Shown one piece after another: positions 50,721 through 61,382 of a stretch of 64,000 nt of DNA. Each line of letters begins with the position of its first letter. Position 1 is the first letter of the stretch. The DNA is taken from NCBI GenBank assembly GCA_002104985.1, contig MCGO01000070.1, forward strand, positions 124,001-188,000. Reading direction: 5' to 3'. The stretch is from Rhizoclosmatium globosum. Lineage: Eukaryota; Chytridiomycota; Chytridiomycetes; Chytridiales; Chytriomycetaceae. The notes below the pieces were generated by a model. That model saw only the letters and a list, made by a program, of their open reading frames with translations. It did no database searches and was not told the DNA's origin. Both the position numbers and the translations under genes were made by a program.

Positions 50721-53110
50721 TCATACCCTCTGGCATGAGCTGTGGTGCAATCTCCATCATAATGACAGAATGCTTCGCAGCAGCTTCTCTGTCACGAGTA
50801 ACGACATGCACAAAATTACTAATCCATGAATGTGTTTATTCAAGTGTCATGCCCTCTGGCATGAGCTGCGGGGCAATCTCCATCATAATAACAGAATGCT
50901 TTGCAGCAGCTTCTCTGTCACGAGTAACCACATGCACAAAATTACTAATCCATGAATGTGTTTATTCAAGTGTCATGCCCTCTGGCATGAGTTGAGGTGC
51001 AATCTCCATCATAATGACTGAATGCTTTTGTAGTAGCTTCTCTGTCACGAGTAACCACATGCACAAAATTACTAATCCATGAGTGTGTTTATTCAAGTGT
51101 CATGCCCTCTGGCATGAGTTGAGGTGCAATCTCCATCATAATGACTGAATGCTTCGCAGCAGCTTCTCTGTCACGAGTAACGACATGCACAAAATTACTC
51201 ATCGATGAGTGTGTTTATTCAAGTGTCATGCCCTCTGGCATGAGTTGAGGGGCGATTTCCATCATGATGACTAAATACTTTGCAGCAGCTTCTCTGTCAC
51301 GAGTAACGAAATGCACAAAATTACTAATCTGTGAATGTGTTTATTCAAGTGTCATACCCTCTGGCATGAGTTGAGGTGCTGTCTCCATCATAATGACAGA
51401 ATGCTTTGCAGCAGCTTCTCTGTCACGAGTAACGACATGCACAAAATTACTAATCTGTGAATGTATTTATTCAAGTGTCATGTCCTGTGGCATGAGATGA
51501 GGGGCAATATCCATCATGATGACTAAATACTTTGCAGCAGCTTCTCTGTCACGAGTAACCACATGCACAAAATTACTAATCCATGAATGTGTTTATTCAA
51601 GTGTCATGCCCTCTGGCATGAGCTGCGGGGCAATCTCCATCATAATAACAGAATGCTTTGCAGCAGCTTCTCTGTCACGAGTAACCACATGCACAAAATT
51701 ACTAATCCATGAATGTGTTTATTCAAGTGTCATGCCCTCTGGCATGAGCTGCGGGGCAATCTCCATCATAATAACAGAATGCTTTGCAGCAGCTTCTCTG
51801 TCACGAGTAACCACATGCACAAAATTACTAATCCATGAATGTGTTTATTCAAGTGTCATGCCCTCTGGCATGAGCTGCGGGGCAATCTCCATCATAATAA
51901 CAGAATGCTTTGCAGCAGCTTCTCTGTCACGAGTAACCACATGCACAAAATTACTAATCCATGAATGTGTTTATTCAAGTGTCATGCCCTCTGGCATGAG
52001 TTGAGGTGCAATCTCCATCATAATGACTGAATGCTTCGCAGCAGCTTCTCTGTCACGAGTAACGACATGCACAAAATTACTCATCGATGAGTGTGTTTAT
52101 TCAAGTGTCATGCCCTCTGGCATGAGTTGAGGGGCGATTTCCATCATGATGACTAAATACTTTGCAGCAGCTTCTCTGTCACGAGTAACGAAATGCACAA
52201 AATTACTAATCTGTGAATGTGTTTATTCAAGTGTCATACCCTCTGGCATGAGTTGAGGTGCTGTCTCCATCATAATGACAGAATGCTTTGCAGCAGCTTC
52301 TCTGTCACGAGTAACGACATGCACAAAATTACTAATCTGTGAATGTATTTATTCAAGTGTCATGTCCTGTGGCATGAGATGAGGGGCAATATCCATCATG
52401 ATGACTAAATACTTTGCAGCAGCTTCTCTGTCACGAGTAACCACATGCACAAAATTACTAATCCATGAATGTGTTTATTCAAGTGTCATGCCCTCTGGCA
52501 TGAGCTGCGGGGCAATCTCCATCATAATAACAGAATGCTTTGCAGCAGCTTCTCTGTCACGAGTAACCACATGCACAAAATTACTAATCCATGAATGTGT
52601 TTATTCAAGTGTCATGCCCTCTGGCATGAGCTGCGGGGCAATCTCCATCATAATAACAGAATGCTTTGCAGCAGCTTCTCTGTCACGAGTAACCACATGC
52701 ACAAAATTACTAATCCATGAATGTGTTTATTCAAGTGTCATGCCCTCTGGCATGAGCTGCGGGGCAATCTCCATCATAATAACAGAATGCTTTGCAGCAG
52801 CTTCTCTGTCACGAGTAACCACATGCACAAAATTACTAATCCATGAATGTGTTTATTCAAGTGTCATGCCCTCTGGCATGAGCTGCGGGGCAATCTCCAT
52901 CATAATAACAGAATGCTTTGCAGCAGCTTCTCTGTCACGAGTAACCACATGCACAAAATTACTAATCTGTGAATGTGTTTATTCAAGTGTCATGTCCTCT
53001 GGCATGAGTTGAGGTGCAATCTCCATCATAATAACAGAATGCTTTGCTGCAGCTTCTCTCTCACGAGTAAACAAGGATACATTCACAAAAATACTAATCC
53101 ATGAATGTGT
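50721..53110 (-). repeat. 126-bp tandem array derived from the 3' end of the DJ-1-like gene
   Basis: About 19 head-to-tail units with a 126-base period. Read on the minus strand, each unit reproduces the last 27 or so codons of the adjacent DJ-1-like gene (EAAAKHSVIMMEIAPQLMPE, then GMTLE and a TAA stop whose bases form part of AATAAA) plus about 45 bases of 3' flank. From 51117, a seven-unit block recurs at 882 bases (51117-51998, 51999-52880), so there is a higher-order repeat. Because 126 is a multiple of three, long plus-strand frames of a 42-residue repeat arise as a by-product. One unit near 51020 has a small irregularity; the last units before 53110 are diverged. Confidence 0.95.
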
Positions 53111-53115
53111 TTATT
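53110..53115 (-). terminator. AATAAA overlapping the stop codon of the DJ-1-like gene
   Basis: On the minus strand the end reads GAA-TAA-A, so AATAAA contains the TAA stop. The same overlap is repeated in every array unit. Confidence 0.5.
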
Positions 53116-54508
53116 CAAGTGTCATGCCCTCTGGCATAAGTTGAGGTGCAATTTCCATCATAATGACTGAATGCTTTGCAGCAGCTTCTCCAGCCACTTC
53201 TTGCACAATTTCTAGAGCTGCTGTGACACCACATAATCCTGATTCAGCCACAAGGACCCGATCCACGCGACCCCAACCCGGATGCGACCTACTATGAGTC
53301 CTGATACTTTGATCCAAAGCCCGAATCAAAGGCTTTTTGAGAGCCTTTTCGAGTGCAGCAATGACGGACCGACCTGAAACAAGAATGCGCGAGTCACTGT
53401 CAGGGCGGGAAGCAAAATCAAAGAGCTGCAGTTCCTCAAAGACATTTTTTGCAGCGATAGAGTCAATGTGAGTTGAATTTGGAATGTAAATGATGCGAGG
53501 ACGGCCTTCGGTGTTTGGAAAGAAGGATTCGGGGGCAGTTGAGTCGGTGATTTCACGGTCACAGACGACACGGAGTGCAGACGAGTAAGAAGAGTTGGAA
53601 GATGTAGAGTCGCCACCGATTTGAATGATGAGGTTGGATTGTTCTGTGGATACGGGTGCAGGGTTGACTGCAATCAGTTCGAATTTGTGGGATTTGCTGA
53701 GGGGGAGGAGGGATTCGAGGACGCCTGCAAGATCAAGGGTGTCAAAGTGGGGGAAGAGAAGGATGGACAGGTCTGCATCTTTTGAGGATGCTGATGCGGG
53801 TTTCTCTGTTTCGAGAGGGACTAGGTATGGGGCCAAGAGGGAGAGACCCAGGCAGTGCAAGTACCCAAACCAAGACGAAGGACGAGGGTGTATTTTCGCG
53901 AATGGATCGTGAGCATTTCCAAGTGGAGTGTAGAATGTTTGTTTCGCAACCTTGTCCGCAATCGCCTTCCCAAACAACTTTTCGCCAAGCACAAAAGCCA
54001 TATCAAGCCCAGCCGAGACACCTGAGGCGGTAACAAACTTTCCGTCTTCGACAAAGCGCGCGTCGTGGATGTAGTCAACATTTGAGCCGTACGCAGCCAT
54101 CGGGCCGAACCAGGCCTTGTTTGAAGTGGCGCGGCGGCCGTCGAGCAGACCGGCGGCAGCGAGGATGCTTGAGCCTGAGCAGACCGAGGCCACGAGAGTC
54201 GCTGTGTGAGCGACTTCTTCCACAAAGTCGAGAAGCGCCGTGTCTTTCGCCGCGACAAACGAGCCGATTCCGCCTGGAACCACGAGCACGTCAAGTGGCG
54301 GACACGTGGCGTACGAGTGGTGCGCAACAACGGGCTGGTGCGCGGTGCTCTCCACACTGCCGCCCTCAACTGGTCCCACCGTCACAAACTCGACTTGTTG
54401 TTGAGAGTGACTTGCCATCTTTAAAAGCACTGACATCGGACCCTGCACATCAAGCAGTTCCCAGCCGTAGTAGTACAGCCCTCCAATCAAAAGAGGTCGC
54501 GATGTCAT
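53111..54508 (-). CDS. Two-domain DJ-1/PfpI-like protein, second domain degenerate
   Basis: Intronless, 465 residues from the first ATG in frame. Residues 1-200 form a DJ-1/PfpI domain: GLYYYGWELLDVQGP with the conserved Glu17, DVLVVPGGIGS, and the nucleophile elbow SVCSGS with Cys110, then TASGVSAGLDMAFVL. The shape is that of the isonitrile-hydratase/AraC-linked subgroup. Residues about 255-450 repeat the fold (LSILLFPHFDTLDLAGV; RIIYIPNS; LVAESGLCGVTAALEIV), but there is no Cys at the elbow, so the half is probably non-catalytic. The reaction is unknown; the family includes glyoxalases, hydratases and chaperones. The start is 85 bases from the divergent Hrd3 start. Its last 27 codons are the source of the neighbouring tandem array. 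Confidence 0.85.
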   Translation of the reverse strand: MTSRPLLIGGLYYYGWELLDVQGPMSVLLKMASHSQQQVEFVTVGPVEGGSVESTAHQPVVAHHSYATCPPLDVLVVPGGIGSFVAAKDTALLDFVEEVAHTATLVASVCSGSSILAAAGLLDGRRATSNKAWFGPMAAYGSNVDYIHDARFVEDGKFVTASGVSAGLDMAFVLGEKLFGKAIADKVAKQTFYTPLGNAHDPFAKIHPRPSSWFGYLHCLGLSLLAPYLVPLETEKPASASSKDADLSILLFPHFDTLDLAGVLESLLPLSKSHKFELIAVNPAPVSTEQSNLIIQIGGDSTSSNSSYSSALRVVCDREITDSTAPESFFPNTEGRPRIIYIPNSTHIDSIAAKNVFEELQLFDFASRPDSDSRILVSGRSVIAALEKALKKPLIRALDQSIRTHSRSHPGWGRVDRVLVAESGLCGVTAALEIVQEVAGEAAAKHSVIMMEIAPQLMPEGMTLE

Positions 54509-54592
54509 TGAAATGTCTTCTTTTGGAAAGTTGTTCCATCCACTTTTTCCTCCAGCCAATCAGTTGCGACCACCACCCAAAAACTCTCCCTG

Positions 54593-57500
54593 ATGGCACT
54601 GCTGAGGATACGGATCATTGTTCTGGTGCTCGTGCTAGTGCTGAGTGTGTCGGTAGTGCATTCGCAGGAGGCCGTTGAACTCGAGAGAGAGAGTGACGGT
54701 CAAGGTGCGTCTCTCCTAATCCTTTGAATCCAATGCAACGTTAATCGAATCGCATCCACACCAAAGTTCTCTTCCGCTTTGGCCACCTTCTCCTCCGCCA
54801 AATCACCCACCCAAACCACCCAAACCACCCAAACCACCTTCAACGACCGCCTCAGGAACAGAACTCCGCAAACGACGCCGCTGCGAACCTTCTCTCGCTC
54901 GTGTTCCGCGTCGCTGGTTTCGATGTCGATGCAGACTCAGACGCTGAAAAGGACTCGGCGAAGCAGGAGAAGTTGAGCCAGGCGGACGCCCTCGATCAAC
55001 TCGAAAAGAATCTTGTCGTGGCCCGCTTTAAACCACCGCCGAATTCAAACAAGGACATTGTCAGAGAAAAGGCGGTCCAGGCTCTGGATGCGGCTGCGAA
55101 AGAATTTGATAACCAGGATGCTCAGTTGTTGTTGGCAGACATGTTCATGGTGCGTATTGTTTCGTATTCATAACTCAGCTCTCACTAACACGTATGTATT
55201 ATTATAGCACTCTCGTTTCTTGCACCCGCGAAACGTGTCTCGTGCCATCGAATATTACTCTCTTCTCTCAACAAATCATGCAAATCCTTTGGCTCAACGT
55301 ACTCTCGGGCTCATGTACGCCACGGGTCTCGGCTTCAAACGCGACTATGCTAAAGCTCTGCTCTACCTCTCTTTTGCTGCTCTCCAAAATGATGTCATTG
55401 CTCATCAAACTCTGGCCTACTGGCATTCTATTGGTATTGCCACGCCCAAATCTTGTGACGATGCCGTTTACCATTACAAGGCTGTTGCGAATAAAGGTAC
55501 GTTCACTTTTCAAGCGAGCTGTTTTGGAGTAGTGCTACCCCGAAGCGTGCTTGAAGTGAGCTGTTTCTGGGCGCCACCTTGAAGTGAGCTGTTTCTGAGC
55601 GCAGCGAAGAAAGAGCGAGCGGTAGTACGCGAACGACCGAAAAATTGACTGATGGCGAGGTACGAGACAGAAGGAGATTTGAAGGGAGTGTGGAAACTTA
55701 GCGAGCGAAGCGAGCAAATCAAGAAGTGTGAGCGGAGCGAACGAACTTTTGCGGAGCAAACTGCGTAGCGAGGTCACGAGCGGAGCTCGTTTCCATTACT
55801 GCGAATAGAGAGGAATAGCTAGCGTAGCGAGCAAGACAAGAAGAGTGTTAGCGTAGCGAACGAACTTTTGCGGAGCAAACTGCGTAGCGAGGTCACGAGC
55901 GGAGCTCGTTTCCATTACTGCGAATAGAGAGGGATAGCGAGCGGAGCGAGCAAATCAAGAAGAGTGTGAGCGTAGCGAACGAACTTTTGCGGAGCAAAAT
56001 GCGTAGCGAGGTCACGAGCGGAGCTCGTTTCCATTACTGCGAATAGAGAGGGATAGCGGGCGGAGCGAGCAAATCAAGAAGAGTGTGAGCGTAGCGAACG
56101 AACTTTTGCGGAGCAAAATGCGTAGCGAGGTCACGAGCGGAGCTCGTTTCCATTACTGCGAATAGAGAGGGATAGCGGGCGGAGCGAGCAAATCAAGGAG
56201 AGTGTGAGTGCAGCGAACGACTTTTTGCGAAGCAAACTGCATAGCGAGGTCACGAGCCGAGCTCGTTACCATTATAGCGAAATGTAGTGAGATTGTGAGC
56301 GCAGCGAACGGCTTTTTGCGAAGCAAACTGCGTAGCAAGTCCAGGAGCAGAGCTTGTTACCGTCATAGCGAAATAGAGTGGGATTGCAAATGTAGCAAGA
56401 GATCTAACCCAATCTGCAGCCATTGAAATGTGGAAGACGGGTCCACCTGGCGGTCTTACCCTCCCACCCACCAAAATCCGTCTCCCAGAATCCCTGGGTG
56501 GAATCTACGGACCTGGTGCATCCGGTCCAGGCGCACCTTCAAAAGCTCTCCCTCAATCACACGAACATCAAAAGTCTGTGCGCGACATTTTCGAAATCAG
56601 TGCACAAGAAGGCGACCACTCGGTCCAACTCGAACTTGGAAATATTTACTATACGGGAACGCGGCACACAAAGCCTAACCACAAAAAGGCACTTAAATAC
56701 TTTTTGTCAGCCGCCAAGGCATATCCGGGAAAGAAGCCAGTGGGTGAAATGAGCCCTACCTTGAAACATAAGGTTGCAATCGCTAGTATGGCGGCAGGTT
56801 ACTTGGGTACAATGTATTGGCGAGGGGAGGGTGTTTTACCAGACCCAGAGACAGCAAGACAATGGTTTGAAAGAGGAGAAGAGTTAGGGAACGGTATGAG
56901 TCTTAATGGTCTTGGTATGATGGTCCTCGAAGGAGTTGCTGGATTTGAAAAGGTATTTTTACATTTTCGCGTTCGATTTGATGGTAGTCCTTACATATCC
57001 CAACAAGGACAAATCCAAAGCCCTCCAATACTTTACAAACGCAATTCAAAAAGACTACCCAGAAGCGTACGTCTCTCTCGCAGAGCTCACACTCCAAATC
57101 GGTAGCCCAGACGCCCTTACTTCCTCCCTCAAATTCTTTTCACAAGCTGCCCAGAAGCCCCCGGCATCTCCTTTGACACTATACCGACTCGCTGAGTTCC
57201 ACGAAAAGGGACTTGGCGGAACACCGAAAAACTGTGCAACAGCTCTTGGATTCTATAAATCGCTGGTTGAAAAGGCGGATTGGCACGATAAGAGCCTTCT
57301 CCGAGCGTTTGAACACACAGAACGCGATACACCTGCTGACTGGGAGAGTGCCTTCATTTTGTACCTCTTTGCAGCGGAACGCGGTATTGAAGTTGCGCAA
57401 ACAAATGCAGCGTGGATGATTGACTCAGGATACGTTGGAGGAGTTACACTCAACACTGAGACTGTTGGAGATAGCCCAGCTGCGGGAGAAGTAAAGGAGA

Positions 57501-58611
57501 AAGACCCAAGTGATCCGATTGTTGGAGGGGCTTTGGAAGTACATGCGAACGACTTGTACGAAGTTGCACTTGTCTTGTGGAACCGTGCGGCAAATCAAGG
57601 AAATGTCGACGCGAGAGTCAAGATGGGGGATTATCATTACTATGGAATCGGATTGAAGGCGTTTGAAGCTATGGAAGCGGAAGCGATCAAGGTGGCTGGG
57701 GAAGAGGAAGTGAAAAAAGAGGAAGAAAACGGAGGAAAAGCAGCTTACGATTTGACGGGATTTGCTGGATCGCTCAAAAAGTTGGCTATGCCATACTTGA
57801 GCAAACAAAACGCTGTTTTGAGCGAGCCACGTTTTGATAAAGCTGCTCTGTATTACCAAGTAGCAGCAGATGAAGCTTCAGCTCTAGCACAATGGAATAT
57901 CGGATATATGCACGAAAATGGCTTGGGTGTGGCAAAGGTACATATCTATCAAGTTGAAGCAATTATCTTACGTTCCTTCTTTTACAGGACTATCCACTTG
58001 CGAAGCGAATGTATGACATGTCCCTTGCAACAAACCCAGAAGCCTACCTCGCTGTCCATCTCGCCCTCACCCAACTCTCCATCAAAACATTTTTTGCCAA
58101 GACCTCTGCTTTTGCGGCACAATATCTTTCTCGGGAATACTACAAAAAGCTGCTCAAAAAGTACAATCTGATTGACGAGTTTGAGCAGTTTGAAAAAGTG
58201 GGTGATGAGCATATTAAAGGTGCACTGCCAAAGTCGGTTGATGAGCACTTGGTGAGTGTGGGTGGAAAGGGGGCTGTTGGAGGCTCGAAAATGACGGGTG
58301 GGAGTGAGCATGATTTATTCGGAGAGGTGGCGGGAGATGCGGTGGTAGTGACAGTGTTGTCTGTTATTATTGGTGCTCTATTTTTGTGGAGACGCATTAT
58401 GCCGGTTCCTGTTGTTCGACCGGTGCCAGTTGTTCCGGTTGTTGCAGCTGCTCCAGAAACTGTGTCTGGGTCTAGTGGTTCTGCTGACCGCGTTGTTTCA
58501 AGTCGGTCGACTTCACGAAGCGTCTCGCCCGCGAGAAATGAAACAAGTAATGGAAATGAGGGAATTTTGAGAGATGAAGGCATTGCTGGTGCAGGCAGCT
58601 CAACAAATTAA
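54593..58611 (+). CDS. hrd3: SEL1-repeat ERAD protein, Hrd3/SEL1L family
   Basis: Exons: 54593-54704, 54767-55149, 55208-55496, 56420-56952, 57008-57937, 57988-58611; 956 residues. A signal peptide (LLRIRIIVLVLVLVL) leads to a lumenal region with many Sel1-like repeats, for example AQRTLGLMYATGLG, AHQTLAYWHSIGI, AAGYLGTMYWRGEGV, MSLNGLGMMVLEG, TLYRLAEFHEKGLGG, ARVKMGDYHYYGIG and AQWNIGYMHENGLG. A membrane helix near residue 870 (VVVTVLSVIIGALFLW) is followed by a short cytosolic tail. This is the layout of Hrd3/SEL1L, which holds the Hrd1 ubiquitin ligase and receives misfolded glycoproteins in ER-associated degradation. The second exon's acceptor (CAAAG) is weak but is the one that keeps the frame. 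Intron 3 is 923 nt and carries a tandem repeat. Confidence 0.9.
55731..56400. repeat. 119-bp tandem repeat inside an Hrd3 intron
   Basis: Units start at 55731, 55850, 55969, 56088 and 56207 (exact 119-base steps), then at 56298 after a shorter unit. Each has AGCG(T/G/C)AGCGAACGA, TTTTGCG(G/A)AGCAAA, a CACGAGC(G/C)GAGCTCGTT palindrome-like core and GCGAATAGAGAGGGATAGC. The array occupies most of the 923-nt intron 55497-56419. The AGCGNAGCGA core is shared with the repeat at 45958-46640. Confidence 0.92.
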
Positions 58612-58646
58612 AATGTGAATAAAAGAGATATAAAAAGCTAGGTTCA

Positions 58647-61297
58647 ATGTTTCAAAATGCAATTCAAAACTATCTTCAAATGACAACACTCCCTCAGGAA
58701 GTCCTTCTTCTTATTGTTAAGCACCTACCAATTGATGAATTGCTTGCGGATGCATTCCTTGGTATGAAAGCTGTCTTTGGCTTCAATGAAGAGGTCGTCT
58801 CCCTTGGATTCGTCACGAACCACTGGAAACTGAATCCACCACAAACTTTTGACCACTGGGACACTTTCCCCGTTTTCTATCAGTACGTGTTTACTATGCT
58901 TGAGATTATGGATTTGATGTCGCTGCCTGAGGACCGTTTGAGGTTCTGCCGCGAACATCAACTCATTTGTTCTCCACTCTCATTTGGGACAGTCATGTTG
59001 GCGGAGCCACATATTAGAAACAACAAGACGTTTTTGGTTACCATGCTGGCCTGGGCTTCATTCAACGCGTACATTCCATTGATGGAATTGCTTTTGACCA
59101 TTGAGAACCTCGGAAATGAAACTTTCCTTGTTGCAGCCAACGACAAAAATTGGGTAGTCGCTGAGCGCTTGCTGTTTTATGGCGCTGTTGATCCATCGTT
59201 CAATGATAACAAATGCTTGGAGCTTGTGATTCAGGCGGGAAAGTTGGACTTGGCTAATTTCATTCTCAGTGATGACCGTGTCAATCCTTGCCTTAATAGA
59301 TACGCGGTCTTGACACATGCAATGAAGCATCCGCGTATTTTGAAGACACTGCTAAATGATCACCGAATGCCAACATACTTTCAGAATATGGATAACCTGC
59401 TAGAGGTAGCGCTGCGTCATAACAACCATCCAGCATTTTCTGTTCTCCTCAAAAGCCGCAAATTTCATCCAAGCAGTGATTTATTCTTGCCAGCCATCCT
59501 GTGTCCTTACCAGACGTTCCTGAAAGCCTTAATTCAAGACGGTCGTGTTCCCCTCGACGAGCTTTTTCTTCTTTGCTTGGAAAATAGTCTGAGTCCTCAT
59601 ACAAGACCTGCAGCGTTGCTCATTCTGAGTTCTAACCGTTGGGATCCCAAAGCGAAACTGGAACCGAGACTCTCTACTGCACTTAATGTCCTACCACACC
59701 AAATTGTTTCAATTTTAGTCGAGTTTCCACCATCTGATAACCTGCCAACAGTTTGTAGAAATGCGCTCGCTGTGTGCCGAACCGTGCTGGACTCCGCCAA
59801 CTTGAATACTGATATTTTCATCATCAAGTATATTCGTGAATGCAAGAATCAGACGATGAAGGTGAAACTGACTGAAATGCTGCTCCAATTGCCTCGCATA
59901 ACTACGAAAGCTCTTGGTCTAGCACTGTCTGAGGCTGAAAGAAATCGCTGTTCTCGTTGTTTCACACTTCTCTATGCTGACCCCAGACTACAACCAAATG
60001 CAGCTGAACTCGCGTTTGCTGCTGAAATATTTCATGAGCGGGAGATTGAACGCAGTCATCGATTGCTGCAACTACTTGATCTTTCGGACCATACCGTGAA
60101 TGATGTGCTCGAATTTTTGAATGATACAAACTGGATATCTGTTCCACGGAACTTTCAAGAACCGCTTTGCAAAAGAATCATTCAGCTATCCGAGGACAGT
60201 GATTATATGAACACGCTTGTGATTCCTGTCTGTAATCATACGAACCTCGCTACGGTCGGAAATAATCAACTGCTGTTGCTTACAGCGAAGAATGGCTGTA
60301 CGGCCTTGCTCCGGTTCCTTTTAACATTTGTTGACCCGTCAATTCCTGATTGTAAGTGCATTCAAGTCGCGTCAAAACACGGGCAGGCCGATTGTGTGCA
60401 GCTCCTCTTGCAAGATGACCGTGTGAATCCGAATGCAAACAACTCCTACAGCTTGTTGAACTCGTTGAAGGATAAGCGTCCTGATATTACCAACATCTTG
60501 TTGCAGGATTCGCGAACAGATGTGTCGCTCTGTGTGGAAGAGTACTTCACGCTTGCCTGTCAGTACGGCCATCTCGATATTGTTGTGAATCAAATCGAAG
60601 CGCAAAAAATGGCTCCTACAGTATTTCATTTGGAGGAGGCTCTTCAGTTTGGACAAGAGTCTGTTGCTCTGTACTTGCTACAAAACTATGGCCAACAACT
60701 CCAGCCTTCTGAAGAGCACTTGTGGATAGCATCTGCTACTCGGTAAATTACAATTTATGCTTTATCTGTCTGCTTAATTATTTGTTAAGGCTTCCAAAAG
60801 TTGTCTCCGAGTTATTGAACACGCTTCAAATCGATCCATCGCAGTCAATCAAAAATACCTTCTTACGTGCAGTTACAAACGGATTCGGTGATATTGTTGA
60901 GGTGTATCTTCGACTGCACTCAAACTTGGTGAAGTCAAACTGGCTCTGTTTGGCTCTTGATGCACGCTCAGAACAGGAACAAATTTTGTTTCAGTTACTC
61001 CAAGTACCAGGATTGGATGCATCTGTAAATAACAATCGTTGTATCCGAGTTTGTTTGGAAAAAGGGTATTGGAAGGCTGTGGATGTGTTGCTCAGTCGAA
61101 ATGAAGTGATTGGACAGGTGAACAATCCAGAGTTGTTTTTGGCAGCATGTAAAGCGGGGCGTGTTGATGTTGTTGAAAAGCTTGGGGCTCTTGGGATTGG
61201 AAAATGGCTCACGTTCGATGTTATTGATGAAGCCAGCGACGAAGGCCACGAGACTATTATGGATTGTCTTATGAAACTTGCCGCGGAATTGATTTAA
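58647..61297 (+). CDS. F-box-like/ankyrin-repeat protein (intact paralog)
   Basis: Exons 58647-60742 and 60790-61297; 867 residues. An F-box-like segment opens the protein (TLPQEVLLLIVKHLPIDEL), with an alternative start Met at residue 12. The rest is a long series of diverged ankyrin-type repeats, best seen as DDRVNPNANNSYSLLNSL, DSRTDVSLCVEEYFTLAC and LQVPGLDASVNNNRCIRV. F-box/ankyrin proteins commonly act as substrate receptors of SCF ubiquitin ligases, but F-box identity here rests on one short motif. It starts 35 bases after the Hrd3 stop on the same strand. The last exon shares a tract with the downstream paralog. Confidence 0.8.
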
Positions 61298-61382
61298 TCT
61301 TTTTCTCGATTTTTTATGTTTTAATAATAACGGAGAATTTATTAATGTGGAATCAAAAAAACCAAGCACAAAACCACAAACG

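Noticed and set aside
50630..53012. Long plus-strand ORFs made of a repeated 42-residue unit (MSCGAISIIITECF...)
   Set aside because: They exist only because the 126-bp satellite period is a multiple of three. The homology to a real protein is on the minus strand, so the plus-strand frames are treated as by-products.
50721..53110. CRISPR-like appearance of regular direct repeats
   Set aside because: Units are contiguous 126-bp copies without unique spacers, in a eukaryotic context.
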